Below are positions 1-8,305 of a stretch of 46,946 bases of DNA, piece by piece; position 1 is the first letter of the stretch, and every line of letters starts with the position of its first letter. Source of the DNA: an uncultured Spirochaetales bacterium (GTDB lineage: Bacteria; Spirochaetota; Spirochaetia; Sphaerochaetales; Sphaerochaetaceae); contig CASDPA010000016.1 of NCBI GenBank assembly GCA_949282255.1, forward strand, positions 1 to 46,946, given 5' to 3'. The notes below the pieces were generated by a model, which saw only the letters and a program-made list of their open reading frames with translations, was not told where the DNA came from and did not search any database. The translations under genes were made by a program, and so were the position numbers.

Positions 1-55
1 ACACCTACGATTATCGGACAGGTTTTCATTTTTATGTATAGCTAAAGCTTTCCGG

Positions 56-80
56 AACCTCCGTTCGAAACGGAGGTTTT
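56..80 (+). terminator. Intrinsic terminator of an upstream gene outside the window
   Basis: A perfect 10-bp stem (AACCTCCGTT / AACGGAGGTT) with a 3-base loop is followed by TTTT on the plus strand. It would end a plus-strand transcript entering from the left. It lies tail to tail with the terminator of the efflux operon. Confidence 0.8.
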
Positions 81-90
81 CGTTGCACAA

Positions 91-114
91 TAAAAAAAGG
101 GTCAACGACCCTTT
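91..114 (-). terminator. Intrinsic terminator of the RND efflux operon
   Basis: Read on the minus strand, AAAGGGTC, GTT, GACCCTTT forms an 8-bp stem followed by further T residues. It starts 17 bases after the stop codon of the TolC-like gene and so closes the three-gene efflux operon. Confidence 0.85.
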
Positions 115-130
115 ATTGCTTGCTTTGCTT

Positions 131-1516
131 TCACATTCCAGACAGATATCGGATTGTCAATGCATTCTGCATAAGCTCAGCCTTACGTTGCTGCAGCTCA
201 ACATCATTAGTCAAAATATCAATTTTCCTACTGATCACATCCGCCTTGCTGCCATAACCGGCATCCAATTCCTTTTCAAGCAGTGACAGCTGAGATTCAA
301 GAAGACGTGAGTTTGCTTCCAGATATCCGATATCGGCCAAAGCATAGGACGAAGAGCGCAGGCTCTGATTCAATTGCACAACTAGCTGGTCCTTTGCATT
401 TTCAAGATCCAAACGCGCGCTCTCAGCCTGGCTTTTCGATCTGTTTATGCTGTTTAAAACCTTTCCACCATCCCAAAGCGTCGTGGAAAATGCAACAGTA
501 ACATTAAGCCCCCAATCATCGCTGTCCTTCCAGCCCTCCTGCAAAAGAGGAAAATGAGAACCACCATAGCCAAGGCTCACCTTCAGTGCCAGATCCGGTA
601 GACCATACATACTTCCTCTTGCTATCTTTTCTGAAAGCTCTGCAACCTCGATCATGCCATTTGCCATCTGCAGATTCTTATTGGAAGGAGATAAAACCAT
701 CTTCTCCAATTCTTTCGGATCCATTGATACGATTTCAAGATATTCATCCTCATCCGGCACAAAACTTATTGAAGAAACATCAAGCTCATCGATTCCAGAG
801 ATTATGCTTATGCTCGATAAAAGATCGCTTTGCTGATTTTTGACCTGAGTCATTTCCACTTCTATCTCAGCCAAAGAAAGCTTTGCCTCCTGATAATCGG
901 TTTCAAGCATTGTACCCTGTTTGAAGGCATCTTCGGAAATCTCAACAAGGGATACAGCCTGATCATATGCCTGCTCAAGATCATCAAGGATCAAGCCGAC
1001 ATAATAAAGGGCTCCCAAATATCCTTCCAGTTCAACAGATAGCTGATCTATCTTGCTGCTTTTTTCAATGTTCCTTATATTCAAAACCTTGTTATACAGC
1101 TTTACCGAGTTACCGATCTTACCCCAGGTGACCAAAGGCTGGGTCAAAGATAAGTTTGCCATATAATAAGTGTTTCCGAGTTCAATCGGAATCTGCAAAG
1201 GCTCAGGAAAAAACTGTTCAACAAGAGGATTCGAACTTTGCTCAGCAATATCTACAGAAAAACTGAACGAAGGGGGATTTACCATATAGATGCCCATAAG
1301 ATCAAGATCTATCTGCGGCTGCCAGTTCGCCTTAGCATCCTTGACGTCCAGCACAGCCTGTTTTATGACTTCATCCTGTTTCAACAACTCGATGTTCGAA
1401 ACGTTCATATTCGCTATCAGCTGCTCATATGAATAAGGCCCTGAGATGTTTTCAGAAGAAAATACCAGTGCAGGCAGGACAAGGAAAACAGATATAACAG
1501 AAAAAACTTTTTTCAT
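131..1516 (-). CDS. TolC-family outer membrane efflux protein
   Basis: 461 aa outer-membrane factor that would form the exit duct of the RND pump encoded upstream. The N-terminus (MKKVFSVISVFLVLPALVF, then SSEN) is a signal peptide. The rest has long, heptad-like helical stretches and the duplicated architecture of the family, including a WGK segment near residue 130 of the mature chain and a second helical pair towards the C-terminus. An ATG 28 codons upstream is open, but the start at 1516 is chosen because AAGGAGGT sits 6 bases before it and the signal peptide begins there. Its ATG overlaps the stop of the RND gene as ATGA, so translation is probably coupled. Family assignment is confident; the exported substrate cannot be read from sequence. 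Confidence 0.88.
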   Translation of the reverse strand: MKKVFSVISVFLVLPALVFSSENISGPYSYEQLIANMNVSNIELLKQDEVIKQAVLDVKDAKANWQPQIDLDLMGIYMVNPPSFSFSVDIAEQSSNPLVEQFFPEPLQIPIELGNTYYMANLSLTQPLVTWGKIGNSVKLYNKVLNIRNIEKSSKIDQLSVELEGYLGALYYVGLILDDLEQAYDQAVSLVEISEDAFKQGTMLETDYQEAKLSLAEIEVEMTQVKNQQSDLLSSISIISGIDELDVSSISFVPDEDEYLEIVSMDPKELEKMVLSPSNKNLQMANGMIEVAELSEKIARGSMYGLPDLALKVSLGYGGSHFPLLQEGWKDSDDWGLNVTVAFSTTLWDGGKVLNSINRSKSQAESARLDLENAKDQLVVQLNQSLRSSSYALADIGYLEANSRLLESQLSLLEKELDAGYGSKADVISRKIDILTNDVELQQRKAELMQNALTIRYLSGM

Positions 1517-4500
1517 TCCTTTACCTCCTTCATCATCCTTTTTTCTTCCTCCATCCTCTTTTTGCGATACTTCCTCCGCATCCTTCCCTTTTCCGACCAA
1601 TAATAGAATACGGGCATCACAAAGAGTGTAAGAAATGTGCCTGTAGTAAGACCACCCATTATCACCTGCCCCAATGGTGCGTAAACCTCAGCCCCCTCTC
1701 CTTTTGCAATGGCCATCGGAATAACGCCAAGAATAGTGGTGAGATTGCTCATGAGAATCGGGCGCAGACGCGAAGTGGTCCCTTCCTTGATGTTTTCCCT
1801 GAGCATATCTAGCTCATCACCATAGCTGAGCAAACCGAATGTATCGTAATCCGGATCGTATCCTATACCTTGCTCTTCCAGCCGTTTTTTCCTTCCGCTC
1901 TCCTGCAGCTGGTTCATATAGTCAACAAGAATGATACCGTTGTTTACGAGCATACCCGAAAGGGATATGACACCCATAAGAGAGACCATGTTCAGCGTTG
2001 AGGAGAAAACCGCAAGGGACAGCATTACTCCAATCACACAGAACGGAATGGTTATCATTATTAAGATAGGATGCTTAAACCGTTCAAAAACGATCACCAT
2101 CACCATGTAAACAAGGAATATACCGATAAGGCCAGCCTGCATCATAGGAACTATTGAATCTCCAATGAGTTCACCTATTCCTCCTGTCCTGGTGCTTACA
2201 CCTGAAGGAAGAGGATTGGCCTTCAGATATTCATTGACTCTTTTGGAAACACCAAATGTACTTTCAGACACAAGCTGAGCAGAGACGGTTATGGTCCTGG
2301 ACCTGTCAATATGATTGACTTGGGACAACTCGGTTTCCGTTCTGAAATCAGCAATCGAAGAGAAGTTGATCTTACTTCCGTTCTGGCTGGTGAGAGTTAT
2401 ACCATTCAAGATCTGATCGGTTACAGGCTGATCTGCTATATCGCTTTCAAGGCGGATGTCATATCTCGATTTTCCATCCGATGAGGTATAGATCCCCATA
2501 TCCATTCCATTAAAGAGAATGGCGGTAGTCATTCCAGCCTCATAACTCGTAAGGCCGACGGAAGATAGATAATCATAACTTGCATCGAGAACAGCGACGG
2601 TTGAATCGTAGTTGCTGTTTATGCTGGTTGAGATGACTTCAGGATCGCTCTTTAAGAACTCCTCGATCCTCAGAGCATTCTCATACAGCTCCATTGTGTC
2701 GGATCCGACAAGTGTCAGTCCATAACCTCCGCCGCCACTGACAAAGCCTACCAGGTTGTCGAAACCTCCATTCTTTACAGACACATCAGCACCTGGAAGA
2801 GCTGCAGAAACCTTATACTGCAAATCCCTGATAATCTCATGAATATCCCTCTCCCTTTCTTTTACGGGAACAAGAACGGCATGGATGTTTCCAGCATTCA
2901 TCGTCTCTCCCATCTCAAGCATATCACCGCTTTTTCCTGCATAGCAGATATATGTGTCCAGTTCTGGAACGCTCTCAAGAAGGATGGACTCCACCCTCTC
3001 CATTCCTTTTTTTGTATCCTCCAGGCTATAACCGTACGGGAACTTCACTTTGATGTAGAAATCATTGTTATCGGTAGACGGGATGAAGGCAAATCCCACC
3101 TGGGTGAAAAGATAAAGCGAAATCAAAAGCAGACCAACAGAGGCAAAGACTATGAAAAAGCCATGATTAAGGGAAAATCCTATTGCTTTTCGGTAAAACC
3201 GTTCCAGTTTGTGCAATCCTTTCACAAAAACATTTTCCTTGGCAATTTTCCTATCCTGACCATCCTTGAGGAAAAGCTTCAAAAAGAATGGGATGAATAT
3301 TATTGCGACGACAAGACTGCTGGCGATTGCCAACATGAATGTTATTGTCACTGGAAACAAAATCATCCCGACAATACCTGTAAGCATTGCAAGAGGAATA
3401 AAAACAACTATTGTAGTGAAATTGGATCCGATTACGGACTTATCCACAACATCGGTACCTTTGTATATGGATTGAACGACAGTATTCTCAAATCTACCGT
3501 GCTCATCCTTCTTTTGGTAGAATTTATAGACCTGATCAAGGACAACTATTGATGCGTCCACTATCGCACCAAGAGATACAACGATGCCGGAGATGCTCAT
3601 CAAATTCACACTTAATCCCGCAACTTTCATTCCAATGAAAGTGAAAAACACACTAAGAGGAATGGATAATCCGATAACAAGTGTAGCTTTTCCATCATTG
3701 AGGAATATGAATATGACAAGAACTGCGATGATTATGCCAAGTATTCCTGATTCGATCACAGTTGAAAGGGATGAGGTTATGACCTGGCTGTCATCACTTA
3801 TTACACTGAATGAAAGGGCTCCGGAACTCATCTGTTCCTCCCTTTCTATTATTTCTTTTATGTTGTTGATTATGCTTATCGAGTTTCCGCCGCTTCGCTT
3901 ACATACCTCGATTACGATGACATCTTCCCCATATGCCGATACGCTGTATCCAAGATCCCCGTAGGATATGTACACATCTGCAATATCCCCTAGACGGGTG
4001 ATTATGCCATCTTCCGTTGCACCGACTGTCAGATTCCTTATTTCATCAAGGCTGTCATATGAGCCGTCATAGCGCATGCTTATCTCATTACCCGAATATT
4101 CTGCATTGCCAAGAGGTATGGAAAGATTGCTGTAGCTTAATACCTGATAAACATCCAATACGCTTATCGAACGGCTATCCATCTTATCCAGATTGAGCTT
4201 TATCATGACTTCAGGCTCGACAGAACCGAACACATCGACGTTCGAGACCCCTTCAAGTCTTGTGAACTGTGGAATAAGGTCGTCATCAACATATTCGCTC
4301 AGCCTTGCCATGTCCGACCCACCGGAAACGCTTATGGTTATGATCGGAAGCATATCCGCGCCTCCGACCATAGCTGTAGGAGTGCCGGAAAGACCTTCAG
4401 GCAGACTTGGAACAAGATCGGTTATCCTGTTTCTCACCTCGGTCAGCATCTCATAAGCATCAACTCCGTCTGCAAAACTTATGGTAATCACCCCTACACT

Positions 4501-4758
4501 GTTTGTGGCCTGGCTGGACATGCTTTTATAATTCTGAAGGGTGACAAAATCGTTTTCCATGACATTTATCACCGTTTCCTCAATGTCCTCACCACTTGCA
4601 CCTGGATATATGGCAAAAACATACACCTGAGGGGTATTTATATCCGCCATGAACTCTATGTTAACATCATACAGGCTTACAAGTCCGAAAACCGCAAGAG
4701 CTATCAGTATCATCATCAGCACCACAGGATGCTGGACACTGTACCGGCTTATTTTCAC
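1513..4758 (-). CDS. RND efflux pump, inner membrane transporter (AcrB/HAE-like)
   Basis: 1081 aa, the usual RND length. It starts with an amphipathic helix followed by TM1 (VVLMMILIALAVFGLVSLY) and has two repeats of one TM, a large periplasmic loop and a further TM bundle. The proton-relay region of TM4 reads GAIVDASIVVLD, keeping one of the two AcrB aspartates, and the TM10 region reads GMLVNNGIILVD, with Asn where AcrB has Lys. This pattern is common in non-AcrB branches. The C-terminal tail is very basic. The start is GTG at 4758, preceded by GGAGG, and overlaps the adaptor stop as GTGA. It would export hydrophobic compounds by proton antiport together with its two neighbours; the substrate is unknown. 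Confidence 0.92.
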   Translation of the reverse strand: MKISRYSVQHPVVLMMILIALAVFGLVSLYDVNIEFMADINTPQVYVFAIYPGASGEDIEETVINVMENDFVTLQNYKSMSSQATNSVGVITISFADGVDAYEMLTEVRNRITDLVPSLPEGLSGTPTAMVGGADMLPIITISVSGGSDMARLSEYVDDDLIPQFTRLEGVSNVDVFGSVEPEVMIKLNLDKMDSRSISVLDVYQVLSYSNLSIPLGNAEYSGNEISMRYDGSYDSLDEIRNLTVGATEDGIITRLGDIADVYISYGDLGYSVSAYGEDVIVIEVCKRSGGNSISIINNIKEIIEREEQMSSGALSFSVISDDSQVITSSLSTVIESGILGIIIAVLVIFIFLNDGKATLVIGLSIPLSVFFTFIGMKVAGLSVNLMSISGIVVSLGAIVDASIVVLDQVYKFYQKKDEHGRFENTVVQSIYKGTDVVDKSVIGSNFTTIVVFIPLAMLTGIVGMILFPVTITFMLAIASSLVVAIIFIPFFLKLFLKDGQDRKIAKENVFVKGLHKLERFYRKAIGFSLNHGFFIVFASVGLLLISLYLFTQVGFAFIPSTDNNDFYIKVKFPYGYSLEDTKKGMERVESILLESVPELDTYICYAGKSGDMLEMGETMNAGNIHAVLVPVKERERDIHEIIRDLQYKVSAALPGADVSVKNGGFDNLVGFVSGGGGYGLTLVGSDTMELYENALRIEEFLKSDPEVISTSINSNYDSTVAVLDASYDYLSSVGLTSYEAGMTTAILFNGMDMGIYTSSDGKSRYDIRLESDIADQPVTDQILNGITLTSQNGSKINFSSIADFRTETELSQVNHIDRSRTITVSAQLVSESTFGVSKRVNEYLKANPLPSGVSTRTGGIGELIGDSIVPMMQAGLIGIFLVYMVMVIVFERFKHPILIMITIPFCVIGVMLSLAVFSSTLNMVSLMGVISLSGMLVNNGIILVDYMNQLQESGRKKRLEEQGIGYDPDYDTFGLLSYGDELDMLRENIKEGTTSRLRPILMSNLTTILGVIPMAIAKGEGAEVYAPLGQVIMGGLTTGTFLTLFVMPVFYYWSEKGRMRRKYRKKRMEEEKRMMKEVKE

Positions 4759-5822
4759 TTGACTGCCTCCACCACCGCAACAAGCTGACCATCGAATACG
4801 GAATCCTGTCCATCGACGACGAACATCGTTTCCGCATATTCTTCATCAACAGCAAAATAGCTTCCATCGCTTCCGAGCTCGGTAAGCGTGATATTTTTGG
4901 CGGTTGATGTCTGGCTATCATAAATATACAGACTTCCATCCAGTTTCTTTATTCCTTCGCTCAATGACAGCACAGATGACAATTTTTCGTATACAATACG
5001 TATTTTGACATACATCCCAACAGCAAAATCAGCATTGCAATCATCAAGTTTGATCTTCAATGAAAAAGTCTTGCTGGCAGGATCGATGTATGGGCTGATT
5101 GAAACCAGGGAAGCTGATACGGACTTCCCGTCGTCTGGATTTGATACCTCAAACTCAAGCAAATCCATGTTGTTTTTTATGATCGAATAATATTTTTCCG
5201 GAACATTCACTTTGACGACCAGATTATCCAGATCGGCAATCACGGCAAGAGGCTGCGAAGATGAGGCCAAGGAGCCGGTAGTGCCGAAACTCTGCAGCAC
5301 AGTACCAGAGACAGGTGCTTTCACACTTGAATAAGAAAGCTGCAGCTCAGCAAGATCCAATTGCGCCTTCGCCGCATCTCTTTGAGCTTTCACCGTCTCA
5401 TAATCCTGTGTGGTTACAGCACCGGAAAGCTTGAGCTTCTCCATCCTTGAAAAAGCGCTTTCCAAAGCAAGGTACTGCGCTTCAGCCTGACTCTGCTGAA
5501 GTTCATAAGCCTGCGAATCGACCAAAGCAAGAACCTGATCTTTTTCAACTTTATCGCCCGCTTCAACATAATACTCAAGAATTGTCCCCTGGACAAACGG
5601 CACCACGGGTACCAGGCTATCAGATTCGACATATCCTGAAAGCTCTATATAAGAGCATATGTCCCTTCTCTCAGGTTTTTCAACCACAACAGAAGGAGGT
5701 GGCGCGGTATAAGTAACAACAGGCCGTGAACCGAAATAATATTTCATGCCTAAATAAAGTCCGGCAAGAATAAGGATAAGAACAAGAAACATCAAAAAGG
5801 ATAAGAATTTTTTTCCCTTCAT
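4755..5822 (-). CDS. RND efflux periplasmic adaptor (membrane fusion protein)
   Basis: 355 aa adaptor linking the inner membrane RND pump to the TolC-like channel. After the start there is one membrane anchor (FLSFLMFLVLILILAGLYLG), then a biotinyl-lipoyl-like half motif (GTILEYYVEAGDKVEKDQVL), a short alpha-hairpin rich in Gln/Ala/Leu, the second lipoyl half (VKAPVSGTVL) and a beta-barrel domain. An ORF extends 38 codons further upstream, but the start at 5822 precedes the anchor directly and has AAGG 7 bases upstream, so the longer form is rejected. It is first in an adaptor-pump-channel operon, joined to the pump gene by a 4-base overlap. Confidence 0.88.
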   Translation of the reverse strand: MKGKKFLSFLMFLVLILILAGLYLGMKYYFGSRPVVTYTAPPPSVVVEKPERRDICSYIELSGYVESDSLVPVVPFVQGTILEYYVEAGDKVEKDQVLALVDSQAYELQQSQAEAQYLALESAFSRMEKLKLSGAVTTQDYETVKAQRDAAKAQLDLAELQLSYSSVKAPVSGTVLQSFGTTGSLASSSQPLAVIADLDNLVVKVNVPEKYYSIIKNNMDLLEFEVSNPDDGKSVSASLVSISPYIDPASKTFSLKIKLDDCNADFAVGMYVKIRIVYEKLSSVLSLSEGIKKLDGSLYIYDSQTSTAKNITLTELGSDGSYFAVDEEYAETMFVVDGQDSVFDGQLVAVVEAVK

Positions 5823-5864
5823 AACAAAACCTTTATCGCAGCAAATCATCCTGCACAATCTCAA

Positions 5865-5900
5865 AATATATGATTTCAAGTACAAAAACAAACGTTTGTT
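5865..5900 (-). promoter_or_regulatory. Putative promoter and palindromic operator of the efflux operon
   Basis: A perfect 14-bp palindrome, AACAAACGTTTGTT, lies at 5887-5900. On the minus strand its left half supplies a -35-like TTTGTT, 16 bases from a -10-like TATATT (5865-5870), upstream of the adaptor gene. A repressor bound there would cover the -35 region. No regulator gene is adjacent. The core AAACGTTT resembles half-sites of several repressor families, so the regulator cannot be named. Confidence 0.5.
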
Positions 5901-5979
5901 GAAAGATTTTTGATATACATGTTCAAAATCATACATTTATATGTTAATTTTATGAGTTTCTCTATAAAATACATTTTTA

Positions 5980-6007
5980 TTGACACTTTTAAACAATTTT
6001 GTAAAAA
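5980..6007 (+). promoter_or_regulatory. Promoter of the aldehyde dehydrogenase gene (probably leaderless)
   Basis: A perfect -35 TTGACA (5980-5985) is followed after 16 bases by TAAAAA (6002-6007). The ATG at 6015 begins 7 bases after the -10 box, about where transcription should start, and no Shine-Dalgarno precedes it. Confidence 0.6.
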
Positions 6008-6014
6008 TACAGCC

Positions 6015-7385
6015 ATGCCGGATTATTCACAATTATTGGAAAAACAAAAGCTTTTCTTTGCAAAAGGAAGCACATTGGACATCAGTTTTAGAAAAAATGC
6101 GTTAAAAAGATTATATAAAGCATTGAAAGCTGAGGAGTCAGAACTGCTTTGCGCACTCACTCTGGATCTCGGCAAGAGTCAGACAGAAGGCTTTGCCACA
6201 GAAGTCGGAATCGTGCTTTCTGAATTAAGAAATGCGATCTCAAATGTACATAAATGGGCATCTAAAAAAAGGGTCCATACGGCCCTTCTCCATTTCCCCT
6301 CATCTTCTTACATAATCAAGGAGCCCTATGGGAATGTTCTCATCATGAGTCCTTGGAACTATCCTGTGCAGCTCACGCTTGTTCCACTTATCGGTGCAAT
6401 TGCCGCAGGATGCACCGCAATAGTGAAACCTTCGCGTTACAGTGCCAACACCAGCAAAATGCTGAAGAAAATCATAGAATCGGCTTTTGATGAAGCTCAC
6501 GTCGCATTGGTTGAAGGGGGACGAGAGGAAAATGAGGCTCTGTTGAAACTTGAATGGGACTATATCTTCTTCACGGGAAGCCCCAATGTTGGGCGTATCG
6601 TACAGAAAAAAGCGGCAGAAGATCTCACTCCAACAACTCTCGAATTGGGAGGCAAAAGCCCTGTGATCATAGATGAAAGTGCAAACATAAAGATTGCCGC
6701 ATCAAGACTCACTTTTGGAAAATTCATGAATGCAGGACAGACCTGCATAGCTCCCGATTATGTATTCATCCACAGATCCAAAACCAAAGAGTTTTTGGAG
6801 CAGATGAAGATACATATCGAAAAGTATTATGGAAAAGCCCCTTTGTTGAATCCGGAATTCGGCAAGATCATCAACAAGCACCATTTTGAAAGGTTGAACG
6901 GCCTTATCGCAGGTTCTCCGGTTTATTTTGGTGGAGGCTGCGACGAAGAAAAGAACAAGATCGAACCGACAATACTTTTTCCCGCGCAAAAGGATGAACC
7001 AATAATGCAGGAAGAGATTTTCGGACCGGTTCTTCCTGTGATGGAATATGAGAATCTTGAGGATGTTATTTCTTTCATCAGAAACAGGCCCCACCCTCTT
7101 GCATTATATGTTTTCAGCAACAACAAGAAGAATATAGAGAAAATACATTCAAGCATCCGTTTCGGTGGTGGATGCATAAACGATTGCATAATGCATATCG
7201 TCAGCCACAACCTTCCATTCGGAGGTTTCAGGCAATCCGGACTCGGCGCATACCACGGAAGAAGAAGTTTTGAAACCTTTACTCATGAAAAGAGCATCCT
7301 GAACCATCACCTTCATCCAGATATCACATTGCGCTGTCCACCATATAAAAACAAGCTTGGCATCATAAAAATGATGCTAAGATAA
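6015..7385 (+). CDS. NAD(P)-dependent aldehyde dehydrogenase (class 3-like)
   Basis: 456 aa cytosolic enzyme that oxidises aldehydes to carboxylic acids. Visible motifs are SPWNYP and the following cofactor-binding segment, FTGSPNVGR (NAD-binding loop), ELGGKSP with the general-base Glu, NAGQTC with the catalytic Cys, and EEIFGPV. The length and the short N-terminus (LLEKQKLFF) fit the ALDH3 group of membrane-associated or fatty aldehyde dehydrogenases. The ORF could begin 35 codons earlier, but that part is hydrophobic and AT-rich and unlike the family. The chosen ATG lies 7 bases after a strong promoter, so a leaderless mRNA is likely. The gene is divergent from the efflux operon and co-directional with the TPR gene 17 bases on. 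The physiological aldehyde is unknown. Confidence 0.9.
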   Translation: MPDYSQLLEKQKLFFAKGSTLDISFRKNALKRLYKALKAEESELLCALTLDLGKSQTEGFATEVGIVLSELRNAISNVHKWASKKRVHTALLHFPSSSYIIKEPYGNVLIMSPWNYPVQLTLVPLIGAIAAGCTAIVKPSRYSANTSKMLKKIIESAFDEAHVALVEGGREENEALLKLEWDYIFFTGSPNVGRIVQKKAAEDLTPTTLELGGKSPVIIDESANIKIAASRLTFGKFMNAGQTCIAPDYVFIHRSKTKEFLEQMKIHIEKYYGKAPLLNPEFGKIINKHHFERLNGLIAGSPVYFGGGCDEEKNKIEPTILFPAQKDEPIMQEEIFGPVLPVMEYENLEDVISFIRNRPHPLALYVFSNNKKNIEKIHSSIRFGGGCINDCIMHIVSHNLPFGGFRQSGLGAYHGRRSFETFTHEKSILNHHLHPDITLRCPPYKNKLGIIKMMLR

Positions 7386-7402
7386 AAGTAAATGGAGGAG
7401 AA

Positions 7403-8305
7403 ATGAGAAAAAACTGTTTCGCACTGATTTTACTACTTATCTTTTCGTCCGCGCTTTTTGCAGCGTTCAACCCAGAATACAGCGATTATCTGTTTTACAC
7501 GTTGGAAGATTATGAGGCGGATGAGAAATATCTTGCTCAAGCACTTTCAAGCGCTGAAAGCAACAGCGAGAAGAGCAGCATCCTCTGGCGTCAGAGCAGG
7601 AATGTCCTAACCCAGGGAGATGGCCTTGATGAAAATGACAAAGAAGGAAGGTTTGCAAAATATGAGGAGGCTGAAGCTCTGGCGATAAAATCGATAGAGC
7701 TGGAGCCAAATGCCGATGCATACCATTGGAAGAGTTCTGCAGTCGGACGCTGGGGCCAGACAAAAGGACCACTCAACTCACTGTCAAAAGCACCCGCCAT
7801 GCTCGAAGATGTCAAGATGGTCGTTGATACTTTCGGCTATGATTACACAGACGCGTGGTATGTGCTTGGACTCCTTTACAACCAGCTGCCAGGATGGCCG
7901 ATAAGCTTCGGCGATACGAATGCGGCCATAAGCTACATGAGAAAAAGTTTGGATACCAGAATCATTGGGAGAGGATTGTTTCTTACACTTTATCAAGAAC
8001 TCTCCGATCAGCTTTATGATAGGAACTGGGATGCCAAAAAGAGAGCAAAAGAATTCGATAAGATGAAGAAATCTTATGATAAGGAAAGCATACCAAGTGA
8101 GAAGATGAAATACTACGAGGGATCGGAAGGTTCTTCCAAAGTTCCCTTCTATTCCACGGTGCCTCTTTCAAAGATGAGCGACAGACAGGAAGCTGTAATG
8201 CTTTTAAGATATGCAGAGGCTCTTTACAAGGCTAAAGAAAATCCATTAGAGTCAGAAACGGAAAAATACAATGAAATCGTTGCGCGGCTCGGAGAAATCA
8301 CCTGA
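7403..8305 (+). CDS. Periplasmic TPR-repeat protein (TatT/RMD-like)
   Basis: 300 aa with a clear signal peptide (CFALILLLIFSSALFAAF) and an otherwise helical, soluble sequence containing TPR-like units, for example EALAIKSIELEPNADAY and the later block AWYVLGLLYNQLPGWPISFGD. The second block resembles the TRAP-transporter T-component/RMD-type TPR proteins, in which a proline-glycine-rich turn followed by SFGD is common. A TGGAGGAG Shine-Dalgarno lies just upstream of ATG 7403. It follows the aldehyde dehydrogenase by 17 bases and overlaps the CLC gene by 35 bases, so the three may be co-transcribed. No TRAP permease genes are nearby, so a transport role is unproven; the safest call is an exported TPR protein of unknown function. 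Confidence 0.7.
   Translation: MRKNCFALILLLIFSSALFAAFNPEYSDYLFYTLEDYEADEKYLAQALSSAESNSEKSSILWRQSRNVLTQGDGLDENDKEGRFAKYEEAEALAIKSIELEPNADAYHWKSSAVGRWGQTKGPLNSLSKAPAMLEDVKMVVDTFGYDYTDAWYVLGLLYNQLPGWPISFGDTNAAISYMRKSLDTRIIGRGLFLTLYQELSDQLYDRNWDAKKRAKEFDKMKKSYDKESIPSEKMKYYEGSEGSSKVPFYSTVPLSKMSDRQEAVMLLRYAEALYKAKENPLESETEKYNEIVARLGEIT

Noticed and set aside
1517-1600. 28-codon N-terminal extension of the TolC-like protein
   Set aside because: It is a highly charged sequence from the overlapping pump frame; the signal peptide and Shine-Dalgarno mark 1516 as the start.
2839-3552. 237-codon open frame on the plus strand
   Set aside because: It lies wholly antisense to the RND pump gene, has no Shine-Dalgarno or recognisable domain, and reads as a shadow of that gene.
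8150-8271. Fluoride (crcB) riboswitch before the CLC gene
   Set aside because: The region is coding for the TPR protein and I could not find the conserved pseudoknot sequence.
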